From assembly GCF_027409185.1 (NCBI RefSeq), contig NC_084464.1, positions 43,747,095-43,811,094 of the forward strand: 64,000 bases of DNA. The letters run 5' to 3'. The first letter of the stretch is position 1. Every line of letters starts with the position of its first letter. The notes beneath the pieces were generated by a model. The model did not search any database. It had not been told where the DNA came from and was given only the letters and a program-made list of their open reading frames with translations. Positions 1 to 10,974 of the stretch are shown here, one piece after another. Source of the DNA: Cynocephalus volans (Eukaryota > Chordata > Mammalia > Dermoptera > Cynocephalidae). The position numbers and the translations under genes are program-made.

Positions 1-55
1 ATGGAGGATTGGGATGGGGGGGGAGTTGTTCGAGCAGAATATTCCATTAGAAGTG

Positions 56-225
56 TCTTTTTTTTTTTTTTTAAAGATGACCGGTAAGGGGATCTTAACC
101 CTTGACTTGGTGTTGTCAGCACCACACTCAGCCAGTGAGCGAACCGGCCATCTGTATATGGGATCCGAACCCGGGGCCTTGGTGTTATCAGCACCGCACT
201 CTACCGAGTGAGCCACGGGCCAGCC
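56..225 (-). mobile_element. CYN-type dimeric tRNA-Ile SINE
   Basis: Two tRNA-Ile-like units with A-tail, read on the minus strand, in ABHD16A intron 5. It is flanked by a 12-base direct repeat CCATTAGAAGTG (44–55 and 226–237). The first unit carries box-B-like GGTTCGGATCC sequence. Confidence 0.9.
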
Positions 226-432
226 CCATTAGAAGTGGTAAGGAGGAAAAATTCCTTGGGTGGACAGTTCACACATGGAGGGGAGAAGGGGAACAGCAAT
301 GTGCAGGCAAATACCCAGTGTGGCTGGTGGCAAACACACTCTTCCCCCTGGCAGAGCCATGCCTGGCGCTCTGGGGCAGCTGAGGAAGCTGCTAGCAGGC
401 ACTTGTCTGGCACCTTTCCCAAAACCTCTCAC

Positions 433-2569
433 CTTGTTTTCTGCAGACTGGTTTCGATGGGTTGCTTCCAAGATGGTGATGAACTGCCGGTACTGGGGGT
501 TGGTCCAGCGGCCAATGCCTGGTAGAGAGAGGATAGAAAAATTAGGAAAACTGGGAAGCAGGATGACTAGTTTTTAGGAAAAGAATTGGAGATGGGCAAG
601 GAGAAGGCCCTGAAAGGAGAAATGAGAGAAAAAGGAACAGAAAGTCTAGGATGTGGGGAAATAGACCTGAGCCAATCTCCTTCCTCTGCATCCAGCAACT
701 GGCACCAGGATTCTTCCCCTCCCTAGCTTCTTTAATTTCTTTCCAGACTATCAACTTGCCACCTTTCAGTATGTTCATTCTCCTCAGTCTTAAAACACTG
801 TCATACAACCTTACCAGTCTCCCTCACTAACACTGGATTTCCCTTCTGTCCATGCCACCCTCCTCCGATGCCTGCTGTCTCTTTCCTGTGTGTTCTGACC
901 CCTGCCATCTGGCTTCATGGTCTCTTTCTCTCGCCCACAATTATTTTCTCCACCCTCATTCTCCTCAACTGCTCCACTCAGCATTCCCACTGTCCCTGAG
1001 ATTCTTTCTCCCTCTGCTTCCCGGCCCTATCCTTGCCTCCTTCCAATTCCCAGACTGCTCTTCTCCTGCCTCCTTTCTCCTCCCCTCCCTGAAATGGGAG
1101 CAATTCTCAATGAGGACTCTTCTCTCTTCACCCACCCCTCAAGGATCACATCCACTCTCCTTCTGCTGCTGGGGAGTCTCAAGCCCTAACTTCTCTCCTC
1201 CTTGACCTGGTGGGTGTCATGTGCCAAGCACCGTCCTACACATGGGAGACTCAGCAGGAAATGAGACACAGGGCTCTGGCCCTTGGAGAGCTGGCATTCT
1301 GGATGGGGGTGTGGTGGGGCTGGGAAAAGACAATAAACAAGTAAACAAGAAAATTTCAGAAAAGAATAACTGCTACAAAAGAATATAAAACCAGAATGAA
1401 CTAGAACTCTATGTATTGTCAATAGTAGTGCCCCAAAAGGAAACAATAATGAGAGAAGGAAGCAGGCTGTAGAACGGTTTGTATTGAACAATGCCATTTA
1501 TGCTGGAGTGTAAAATGCACAAAATAATATTAAATTGTTTATAGATACCATATTTCATAGATTCTAAGTTGAATATTTTTTAACACTTGAAAACTCTGAA
1601 ATCAGTGTGCATTTTACAATTGATAGCAGCCTAGATTTGATGAAATGAGGTATAAAAATATGGCAGAAGTATAAAAATATGGACCAGAAAAAAAAAAACA
1701 CCAGATGACAATGATTATTTCTGGGAAAAGAGAAACATGGGACTGGGAGCACCCCAATAGAAATTCCAACTCTATCTGTCATGCTTTAGTATTTTATTGA
1801 CAAAAAGTATTTGAGGCAAATATCACAAAATGAGCATTTTAGCTTTTCGATATTTTGTTCTTTGGAATTTTTGGTATTTATTTTTTTCCCTAAACTAAAT
1901 GGCCTCTCTGAGGGAGCCCAGCCCCACGAAGCTCAGGGGGCAAAACATCTCAAGTCCTCACCCTGACTGGACTCAACTGGACCCATCCAGTCCTGACCCC
2001 ACCAGCCCCATCTGTAAGCATCCCCTCACCTGGTTGTCATCATGCACCTACAAGGGTCAATGATTTGTTCTGCCTACTTTTTTTCAAAATTGTGAGGTAT
2101 AACACACGTACATAAAACATACTTTCAGTTTAAAAAAAACAAAGCAAACATTCATGTGACTATCACCAGGTAGAGAAAGAGAACAAAGTCACCTCCCACC
2201 AAATCTTCCTCACCCTATACTCCACCCCCCAGGTAATCACTCTGCTGACTTTCAAAATAACCCCACCCCCTGTTTTCATTAGTATTTTAGTACACACATA
2301 TGCATCTCTTTTGAACTTCATATAAATGAAAATGCGCTGCATAAGTTGTTTTCGTGGTCAGCTTCTTCCATTTAACCTCACATTTGTGAGAGTCATCTGT
2401 GTTACTGAGTGTAGCTATCCCTTGTTCATCTGCGTTGCTATGTAGTATCCTACTGTATGGCTATTCCACATAATATATTTATCCATCCCACAACTCATGG
2501 CCATTGGAGTGTATGCTGTATGACTGTATATATGTATTGTTCACACACGTGAAGGAGTTTCTCTTGCGT

Positions 2570-2622
<53 letters not shown>

Positions 2623-5164
2623 TAGAACTGTTGTAGGGTATATGCGCCTTTTCTAGATAACAGCAAACTTTTCTGTTAATTATTTTTTCATATTTATGAC
2701 CCAAGCCCTTCCTTTAAGGAAAAAAATACATCATGTCTTAGACCCTGCTCACAGCCCAGCACCAAACAGTATTTGCAAAGGGTACTTAATATTTACCCAG
2801 TGATGGGTAGATCCAAACCAGGCTCGCTCTCCACCTACCTCGGAGGCAGGCCACACCTGCCAGTAGTAGCAGCAATGTCCCAGCATAGTGAGAAAACGGC
2901 ACCACTTTGGACAAACCCAGGTAACCTGGGAGGGAAGAGAGAGGATGTGAGAAGCTCTCCACAGTGTCCCTCAGTTCCTCCTCTCAGTTTGACCCCAACC
3001 TCCACCCCACACCTTCTCTTTGAGACAGCCATGCCCTAAGAGGAAGAAGATGCCTGATGGAAGAGGGAAGCCAAGCCATCCTTACAGGTCCCCTTTCCTC
3101 TTTAGGTGGCTGGCTCATCTGCCAACAACCTACCCGTTTCCTGCCCCACCACCTTTGAACCACACTGACCTTTCCTGTACAAGTAGAAGAAGGCGAAGGG
3201 AGAGGAGTAATAAGAGATGGACCAGAAGACTGAAGCCTGCAGCAGAGAGACCAGGACAGGCAATCAATACACACACACGCTCACACGCACACGCACACAC
3301 ACACTGGTCTGCCATCTCCAGGCCTAGGCTCTGAGCAAGGTGGATAATCTGAGGGATACCACATCCAGTATCTATTCTGTGCATGACATTATGCACACAG
3401 TAGATGCTCAATATTTGTCAAAACGTAGTGTGTCAGAGTGTAGGGAAGGCTGGGAAAACTACGTACAGGCTCTATTTTCCGCCTCTTATCATCTCCAGAC
3501 ATAATTTCACCATGTTTAAAGGCCAGTCTCTCTGTCTACTTAAGTTAATAAAGCCTCAAGACTTTTCAATTGATCTTGCTCAGGACAGCCCCTGGCCTGG
3601 TCCCCAAGAGATGCACAAACGTCACTATAGGAACCCTGCCAGAGAGAACAGCTGTCTCTGTAGCCAAAGAGGTTAGTTGCCAGGGAGGACAAGTCACAGG
3701 GGACTGCAGGACTTAGCACCCGCAGATGGTCCTAAGAGTAAACATGTTTTCCTCATGGCTCAGGCTGCCTCAGAGAAAGTGGTACTACATACCAAAGGCG
3801 AATGCCAAGTATGTGCACTTCAGAGAGTGTCTGTGTGTATGTGTTGGAGAGGTCTGCTGCAGAGCCCTGAGCATCCCCCACCCCCAGGGCACCGCCTTCT
3901 CCCAGGCTGGCAAGGTGTTAAGTTCAAGAGGGCAGCTGGGTCTGAAAAGATGCAGTGAGTCCCAGATGCCAGGGCAGACATACCAGTGCCAGGATGCTGT
4001 CAGCATGTTTCTCCAGGGCACGGGGCTGATAGTACGTATCCTGCCAAAATAGATGGCCTTGTTAAGGACCCTGCCCATCGACAGGTCCATCTTCTTCCTT
4101 TTCAGAATCCCTGAAGTGTGTCCTTTGGTTCTAGCTTCCTTGGCTATCTCTCTTGGGACATCCCTGGCCCCCACAGAAGCCCCCCCACCTCCATCCCCAA
4201 CTTGATTCCCACCCCTGACCATGAGAACAAACAGGGAGCTGGACTTGGAAGCAAAAGTGAAAGCAGCATTGGACGACTTTTGCTCCTTTTCCACAACACA
4301 GTTTCAAATGGTTTGTAGGGGTAAACATATGGGGAGAGGGGTTAGAAAAGAAACGAAAGACACCCTGAAAATTCTAAGAGGGATTGAAGAGAATAAAAAA
4401 TAAGAGTAGGTTGATGAAGAAAGAGAATGTGGCTAGCAGCGAGCAGTTTGTAGGGGACAGTAAACATAATTTGAGACTACCGATAAAAAGGAAGAGAATA
4501 TTTAGGGGAAGGGCCTACCACCACCCCCAGCTTTCGTGAATACAATGACCCTGGGATCTCCAGGCTAGGTTGGGGGTGGGGCGAGGGGAGGGCCAGCGAA
4601 ACGTGGTAAGTAGAAGTCATTCCGAAATTCAAGGCCAAGGTAAAGGGAAGATAAAACGGGAGGCACCAAGGAAGAAATTGCGAGTTTGATGGCAAAATCC
4701 GCCAGCTCCCCGGTCCGCGCAGTGTCTCTTCCAGGACTTAAGACTCAATTGGGACAAGCATGAACCACGACAGAGAGGGTGGGGTGACATGAAGACGAAA
4801 AAGCAAGGAGTGATCGCTGGAATGAGAAATCGGTGCTTAAACAGCGATAAGGAAAGGGGGCGGCCAATCCGTAGGCGTGACTTTAACCCAGGAAGCACAA
4901 AGAGCACAGACTTTGAGGACAACTGGCTTGACAAGCTGACTCCCCTTATTTCCAATAATGGGCACTTCTGGGAGAAAAGGCCGCAAGAGTTTGGACCGTA
5001 CCATGTTCTTGACCAGGGGGAACTCGACTCACCCAGGAACTGGAGGATGGGAGAGTGACCGAAGTTGGAGTCTCGGGGACGCTGGACTGAGCCCTCTCAG
5101 AGTCCCTCTCCCGGTAAATTTTGTAGAGCCGGGGGCCTAGGACGCAGCTCAGCAGCTTCGCCAT
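433..5164 (-). CDS. ABHD16A: ABHD16A (BAT5), 5' part: first five coding exons
   Basis: Serine hydrolase of the alpha/beta-hydrolase family, known as an ER-membrane phosphatidylserine lipase. Coding exons read leftward: 5164–5033, 4040–3984, 3236–3170, 2925–2839, 518–433. All are bounded by AG/GT and sum to 143 codons in frame. The start codon opens with MAKLLSCVLGPRLYKIYRER, as in the human protein. Exon 2 gives DTYYQPRALEKHADSILAL. Exons 3–4 encode hydrophobic segments (FAFFYLYRK; AGTLLLLLAGVACL) that fit the N-terminal membrane anchors. Exon 5 ends at ATHRNQSAENK. The catalytic hydrolase domain lies beyond the left edge, so the gene is cut by the window and not broken. Its start codon is about 2.1 kb from that of LY6G6F, head to head. 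No stop or frame problem is seen in the five exons. Confidence 0.95.
1213..1410 (-). mobile_element. LINE-2 3' end, ancient
   Basis: Antisense match to the L2 tail pattern: 'gtcatgtgccaagcaccgt' and 'gacaataaacaagtaaac' as I remember the consensus. In ABHD16A intron 4. Confidence 0.5.
2075..2500. mobile_element. Ancient LINE-1-like relic
   Basis: AT-rich text resembling old mammalian L1 3' regions ('ttcaaaattgtgaggtataa', later 'ccatcccacaactcatggcc'). In ABHD16A intron 4. Subfamily not determinable by eye. Confidence 0.4.
2567..2620 (+). repeat. (GT)n(GA)n microsatellite
   Basis: Alternating GT run followed by a short GA run. Confidence 0.95.
3270..3304 (+). repeat. (CA)n microsatellite, interrupted
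   Basis: ACACAC run with CG and CT interruptions, in ABHD16A intron 2 close to exon 3. Confidence 0.9.
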
Positions 5165-5400
5165 GGCCCCGGCTCGGGCCGCGGCTCTTCCAGCTGCAGG
5201 TTCCCCCTGCCGACCCCGCCCTCCCCTGCCTCTGAGGTGTTGCGTGCCCTTGACGTCACCACGTACCGGCTCCGCCTTGTGGCGAATCGAGACATTTTCG
5301 GCGCTTTTTGAGAAGGGTTTCGCGCAGTTGAACCTACGGGTACAGCAATGGTCATAAATTAGCTGGAGGCGTTCGGAACGCGGAGAGTGAGAAAATTAAC
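5165..5400 (-). promoter_or_regulatory. ABHD16A promoter / 5' region, CpG-containing
   Basis: GC-rich stretch with many CpGs directly upstream of the ABHD16A start codon on the minus strand. It includes a TGACGTCA full CRE-type palindrome near 5250–5257 (in 'cttgacgtcaccac'), a common element in housekeeping promoters. The transcription start is not determinable from sequence alone. Confidence 0.5.
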
Positions 5401-5504
5401 AGGAATAGTTAAATCACTTTTTCTGTCCCTTAGTATTGGAAGACTCTCGGGCGACCGTGGGAACCTTGAGTAAGATTAGGAGCACTTGACAAGAGCTACA
5501 AATA

Positions 5505-5665
5505 AGATAAAGTGACTAGGAATATATCTAATAAAAGAAATGCAAGATTGTATGTAGAAACCTATAAAAAGCTACGGAAAGAGGGAAACGAAGACTTGAA
5601 TAAATGGAGAGCTACATCATGGTCATGGATAGGAAGACAGCATTGTTAAGGTGGGTGGAATACTT
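5505..5665 (+). mobile_element. LINE-1 ORF2 fragment
   Basis: Reads like the L1 ORF2 stretch around 'gaagacttgaataaatgg' and 'catggtcatggataggaaga', in sense orientation. Diverged and short, without ends. Confidence 0.6.
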
Positions 5666-5686
5666 GTTTTAAAAAAAAGAAGGAAG

Positions 5687-5862
5687 GGGGCCGGCCTGTG
5701 GCTCACTCGGGAGAGTGTGGTGCTGATAACACCAGGGCCACGGGTTCCGATCCCATATAGGGATGGCCGGTTTGCTCACTGGCTGAGCGTGGTGCTGACA
5801 ACACCAAGTCAAGGGTTAAGATCCCCTTACCGGTCATCTTTTAAAAAAAAAAAAAAAAAAAA
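5687..5862 (+). mobile_element. CYN-type dimeric tRNA-Ile SINE
   Basis: Full dimer with about 19-base A-tail, between ABHD16A and LY6G6F. Both flanks carry AAGAAGGAAGG-type sequence that fits a target duplication. It sits next to an L1 fragment. Confidence 0.88.
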
Positions 5863-6179
5863 GAAGGAAGGAAGGGATCCTCGTTTTTAAGCATGGACGA
5901 ATCTCAAAACCATCACGTTGAGTAAAAAAAAAAAAGAAAGAAAGCCACAAAAGGATATATACATAATACCATTACTTAAAATTCAAAACCACATAAAATT
6001 TACTGATAAAGCAAGTGGAAAAGAAAGAGCAAATTTAGAATAGTGATTACACAGCATACAGGATCTTTGACTGAAATGGTAATATTCTGTTTCTTAATAT
6101 GTACACAGGTTTGTTTTATTTTTCTTTGTACCTTACACCTACATAATATATAAACTCTAGCTTTTCACTGGAGTAAACA

Positions 6180-6540
6180 CATATTGGGAAAAGTGCACCA
6201 ATTGAATATATTTATGTAATCAGCACCTAGATCAAGAACAGATTGTTACAGCATCTAGAACACCCTCTCCATATTCCTACCAGTTGCTACCCATCCCCCC
6301 CAAGGGTAACCACTATCTGAATTTCTCACCCCATAGATTAGTTTTATCTATTTTTGTATTTTATATAAGTGGAATCATACAAGACACATTCTTTGTGTCT
6401 GGCTTCTTTTACTCTCATGTTTCTGAGATTCAACCTCATTGCAGGTCTCTGTGGTTTGTTCATTCTCATTGCTGTCCAGGGTCTCATTGTATGAATATGC
6501 CCCAATCTATCCATTATACAGTTTCACATCATATATAGTC
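6180..6540. mobile_element. Ancient LINE-1-like relic
   Basis: Contains 'taagtggaatcatacaagac' and 'tttactctcatgtttctgag', a pattern common in old L1 3' regions. Lies in the ABHD16A–LY6G6F spacer. Confidence 0.45.
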
Positions 6541-7165
6541 TTTGGTGTGTATAGAATATTTCACTGAAAATAATTTTTAAAATAAGTAACACATTAGAAA
6601 CTATTAGAACTGTATGAAGATCTGCCTTAAGAGTCCTGCCTGGGCAGAAAGATGAATCATTGAACTCTCAAGGCCCTTGCTATTTTTCTCCTTGAGTAAT
6701 AATACATTCATCAGGGGTTCAGGAGAGTTCTGTGGTATGTCAGGCAACCACAGAGAAAGTCATTTCAAATCACTTATGGAGCATCTGTCTGGATACACAG
6801 TTTTGTGATGGGTTCGGTGGAGACCAACATGAAGACTCAGCTTTTTCGTTCATTAGCTGATGTCTCTTAGGTGTAGAAGACAGACCATAGCATGTACTTC
6901 CAGACTGAAAGGAAGTGGGCAGCTCAGACCCCATCTATGCAGGCTTCTTAGTGTGGAAGATCTTTGATTTAAATCCCTCAGCTGATGTGGCATCAGAGGA
7001 GTGAGAAGATCATCTCCAGAGTGGCCTGGACTGAGTCCTTTTCCCCCCAGGACAGAAAGGTGGTGGTCATGTTTGCCCCAGTTGACAAGCAGCTGGACTT
7101 TATCACCCCAGCATTCCCGTCCCCTCCAGAGGCCCATGTCACTCAACACCAGGGAGTGTGGGCCT

Positions 7166-7185
7166 TTATCTGGGCTCTGTTTCCT
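7166..7185 (+). promoter_or_regulatory. Candidate GATA/ETS pair upstream of LY6G6F
   Basis: TTATCT (inverted WGATAR) at 7166–7171, with TTTCC (inverted GGAAA) about ten bases on, some 50–70 bases before the LY6G6F ATG. The role is inferred from platelet expression of the gene. Confidence 0.3.
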
Positions 7186-7233
7186 CCCCAGAGCACGAGG
7201 TCTTAGAGCAAGAGAACTTGGCAGGCTCTCCCC

Positions 7234-9511
7234 ATGGTACCCTTATTCATCCTCCTTCTGTTCCTATGTGGGCCCCGGCAGGCTGCTGCAGGTAAGGACC
7301 AGGAAGGAGGTGGGATTCTTCAGCTATTTGCAAGGTTGGGGAGGAACTGCTGCTCTTTCTCCTTAGGGGCCTGGGGAAGGCATCTGACTCAAGAAGGTAG
7401 ATTTCCCCAATTGACCTTCCCCTGCCTCTAATACTAGGGAACACTGAGGCAATGAGGGTTCAAGTCATGTACAGTTTCCTTTAGAAAATAAGAACAGACC
7501 AGTAAATGCTTCCAGAAAAGGAGAAATGAGAGGAAGAAAAGGGCATTTTCCAACTATTCTAGCCTTTTCCCTCTGCCTCGCAGATCCCCTCACTGGCCTA
7601 AGGAGAGAAGAAGGAAGCCCTTACCCTCTCCTCTCCACCTCTCTTTTTTTTTGTAGCTGTCACTTGAGAAATGTGCTCACCAGCCAGCCAGTGGTGGGAG
7701 ACCCCAGAAGGGGAGGAAGTCAGGGGTTGGAGGTCAAGTGGGAGGTTGTTGATCTGATGCAGGTCTCTGGCCTCATACAACCCTCTCCCCACAGACAACA
7801 TCCAGGCCATCTATGTGGCCTTGGGGGAGGTGATGGAGCTACCATGTCCCTCACCACCCACCCTATATGGAGACGAACTCCTGTCTTGGTTCCGCAACCC
7901 TGTGGCAGGCTCCTCCACCACCCTGGTGGCCCAAATCCAAGTGGCTAGGCCAGCCTCGGACGCTGGGAAACCCGAAAAGGAATCCAGGCTCAAACTGCTG
8001 GGGAACTATTCTTTGTGGCTGGAGGGGTCCAAGGAGGGAGATGCCGGGCGGTATTGGTGCGCCGTGCTTGGTCAGCACCACAAGTACCAGAACTGGAAGG
8101 TGTACGACGTCTTTGTGCTCAGAGGTAAGCAGGAGCATGCAGACCAGGGGCCACTGGGAACCAAGAAGCCCAGGCAAAGAACTAAGGGGTCCCTCTTTCC
8201 CCACAGGATCCCAGTTATCTGCAAGGGCTGCAGATGGATTCCCTTGCTCCATTCTCCTGTGCTCTGTGGTTCCCAACAGACGCCTGGACTCTGTGACCTG
8301 GCTGGAGGGGAATGGTCCCATAAGGGGCCGTGTTCAGTCCTTCTGGGGTGATGGGGGTGCTCTGCTCTTAGTGTGTCCTGGGGAGGGGCTTCCTGAGCCC
8401 CGGAGCCATAGACCACGAATCATCCGCTGCCTGTTGCCTCAGAACAAAGGGGTCAGCTTTAGCCTGGCAGGTAAACTGAGGGAGGAGATAGGAAGGGATG
8501 TTGCTTCTGGCGCATCCCTCACCTGCTGGCTAAGGGAGGAGGTGAGATAGGAAGCGAGTCTGGCTAGGTTGGGGGTAACTTCTGGTGGAGCAGACCACTG
8601 CCTATAGGAGGAGGACTTTTTCTCGTGAACGAATCCATAACAGAGGAAGAAGGATTGGTTAAGCCAGTTTTCTGGTGGAATAGACCAGCAGCCAAGAGGT
8701 GTATTCTGGTGGGATATACCATTGTTTAGAAATAGGGTAAGCTATAAAATAAGAAAATAAATAAATAAAAAGAAAGAAATAGGGTAATCTATGATATCTG
8801 TGGAATATCCCATAGCAGAGGTAAAGAAAATAAGAATTATTGCTGGAAGACTTGTCCTTTCTTTTTTTGGTGGCTGGCTGGTATGGGGATCCAAATCCTC
8901 GATGGTGCTCTGACCAACTGAGTTAACTGGCCAGTCCTGGAGTTGTCTTTTGAAGAAAGAATATATGCACTGGTGTTATAATAGCACATTGATAGTGAAG
9001 GCAGAAGGAGAAAAATATATAATTATTTTACAATTAAAAGACCATTATAGTTAGGTGTAGTGGCATGCCTGTAGTCCCAGCTACTGAGGAGGCTGAGGCT
9101 GGGGGGTCACTTGAGCCCAGGAGTTCTGGGCTGTAGTGCAGTGTACCAATCAATCGGGTGTCTGCACTACGTTCAGCATCGATATGGTGACCTTCCTAAG
9201 GAGGAGTGAGCCCCAGGTCAGAAACAGAGCAGGTTTTAACTCCCATGGTGATCAATAGTAGTACTGCACCTGTGAATAGCTACTGCACTCCAGCCTACAC
9301 AACACAGGAAAACCCCATATCTAATAAAAAGTAAAATAAAATAAACATTAAAAGCCCATTATGGGCCGGCCTGTGGCTCACTCGGGAGAGTGCGGTGCTG
9401 ATAACACCAAGGCCACGGGTTCGGATCCCATATAGGGATGGCCGGTTAGCTCACTGGGTGAGCATGGTGCTGACAACACCAAGTCAAGGGTTAAGATCCC
9501 CTTACCGGTCA

Positions 9512-9542
<31 letters not shown>

Positions 9543-9969
9543 GCCCATTATGCAGAGAATGAATACTACCGAATGTAAAATAACCCATTTGCAAGGCAGG
9601 AGGGAGGAGCAAATGGGCGTTATTTCAGTAAGCAAAGGCCATCCGTGGGCAGTGACTAGGCCTTGTATCCCTTTACATCCTCACCACCTGACAGTGCCTG
9701 GCATGTGGTGAGCACTCAGCAAATGCTCAGAGAGTGAATGAATGGAAGAATGAGTAAACGGGAGGCACTTTTATCTTTTCTTTTCTTTTTTTTTTTTTTT
9801 AAATTTTATTTTGTCGATATACATTGTGGCTGATTATTGCTCCCCATCACTAAAACCTCCCTCCCTTCTCCCTCCCCCCTCCCCCGCAACAGTGTCCTTT
9901 CTGTTTGCTTGTCGTATCAACTTCAAGTAATTGTGGTTGTTATATCTTCTTCCCCCCCCCTGGTTTTTT

Positions 9970-10027
<58 letters not shown>

Positions 10028-10974
10028 TTATATATTAATTTTTAGCTCCCACCAATAAGTGAGAACATGTGGTATTTCTCTTTCTGTGCCTGACTTGTTT
10101 CACTTAATATACTTTTATCTTTTCTTGAAAGGATGAATTACCATGAAGGGTATGAGGGGAAATGAACAGTTACAGCTGGTGGTCTGCTCTGGAGTTAGCT
10201 GCCCATGGGGGTGGGGGGCATTTTCATTCTCTATCGATGTTAGCTCATGAGGTCAGGGTGAGAGTTCTGGAAAGAGCCAAAGTGGGGGGGTGGATATTGG
10301 GGGCAGGGAAACTTGCGAAGCCTTTTGTTGGAAGAGCCCACCAGACTGTGGCAGGGAAGTCTCTTCGGGAGAGACAGGCCGTCTCACTGCCTCCCTCCCT
10401 ATCCCTCTGGTTTTGCCCTTATTACAGCCTCCATGGATGCCTCTTCTGCCCTCTGCACCCCTTCCACGGTCTGGGATGTGCCCTGGATCCTGATGTTCTT
10501 GCTCATGGTGGGCCAGGGATTCACCATCCTGGCTCTCAGCATCATGCTCTGGAGGCAGAGGTTCCAGGGCGCTCAGGGCAGAGGTGAGTTCCTCCCTCCC
10601 AGAGGGAAGAAGAGGGCATGCGGGTGTGAGGCAAAGGGTTAGGCTCACATCTTGCCTCTGTACCCTATCTTCTCTTGGGGTGGTGGTGGTGAGAAACACA
10701 ACTCTGAATTATCTGGTGACTTCTCTTCTGTACCCCACCTGGCTTCTTCTCCCCAGATGCCTCGATTCCTCCATTCAAACCCGAAATCCAGGTCTACGAG
10801 AACATCCATTTGGCCCATCTTGGGTGAGGAAGGGGCCAGGGGATGGGAGAGGAAACACTGGGATTGGGTTGGGGCTTGCGCCCTGGTTCCTGAGGAGATA
10901 GAGAATAGAGGTATCCTTAATTCATCTCTCTGCTTTGCAAACCCCACAGCCCACCTGCCCACAAGACCAGGTGA
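7234..10974 (+). CDS. LY6G6F: LY6G6F (G6f), immunoglobulin-domain platelet receptor
   Basis: Type I membrane protein of the Ig superfamily. In humans it is found on platelets and couples to Grb2/Grb7 after tyrosine phosphorylation. Coding exons: 7234–7291, 7795–8124, 8207–8470, 10428–10583, 10757–10823, 10950–10974. They give 299 aa (human about 297). Residues 1–19 are a hydrophobic signal peptide. A V-type Ig domain has Cys37 and Cys108 (RYWCAVLG). A second Cys-containing extracellular part follows. A membrane helix lies at about 237–258 with basic residues after it. The cytoplasmic tail holds QVYENIH with Tyr283, a pYxN Grb2 SH2 motif matching human Tyr281. Exons 1–4 all end in phase 1. Intron 3 (about 2 kb) is filled with retroelements. 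Despite its name, it is an Ig and not a Ly6-fold protein. Confidence 0.95.
8862..8937 (-). mobile_element. Monomeric tRNA-Ile SINE, diverged
   Basis: One tRNA-like unit read on the minus strand (ends 'actggccag'), with short T-rich start, in LY6G6F intron 3. Confidence 0.7.
9049..9346 (+). pseudogene. 7SL (SRP) RNA retrocopy
   Basis: Follows 7SL RNA from its 5' Alu part ('gcctgtagtcccagctactg'), through the S domain ('gttcagcatcgatatggtga'), to the 3' Alu part ('tagctactgcactccagcct'). An A-rich tail follows. It lacks about 27 bases of the S domain, as I recall the RNA. Flanked by a 16-base direct repeat with one mismatch (9033–9048 and 9347–9362), so it arose by L1-type retroposition. Not an Alu, because the S domain is present. 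Confidence 0.88.
9364..9540 (+). mobile_element. CYN-type dimeric tRNA-Ile SINE
   Basis: Full dimer with A-tail, inserted at the 3' repeat of the 7SL retrocopy. Its own target duplication AAGCCCATTATG appears at 9352–9363 and 9541–9552. Confidence 0.92.
9640..9757 (+). mobile_element. LINE-2 3' end, ancient
   Basis: Ends in the L2-like 'cagtgcctggcatgtggtga' and 'gtgaatgaatgg'. Confidence 0.5.
9782..10108 (-). mobile_element. LINE-1 3' end, 5'-truncated insertion
   Basis: Antisense L1 tail: T-run (the A-tail), then text resembling the L1 3' untranslated region ('ccaataagtgagaacatgtg'). Flanked by ACTTTTATCTTTTCTT at 9766–9781 and 10109–10124. A (T)n(GT)n run lies inside, about 9962–10024. 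Relatively young, judged by the intact repeats. Confidence 0.8.
9962..10024 (+). repeat. (T)n(GT)n simple repeat
   Basis: About 30 T followed by about 17 GT units, inside the L1 insertion in LY6G6F intron 3. Confidence 0.95.

Noticed and set aside
7867-8550. 227-codon frame overlapping LY6G6F exons 2–3
   Set aside because: Alternate-frame shadow of real exons. It crosses both splice junctions and has no conserved content.
9049-9322. Functional 7SL RNA gene, or an Alu element
   Set aside because: It has many substitutions, an S-domain deletion, an A-tail and target duplications, so it is a retrocopy. It keeps S-domain sequence, so it is not an Alu.
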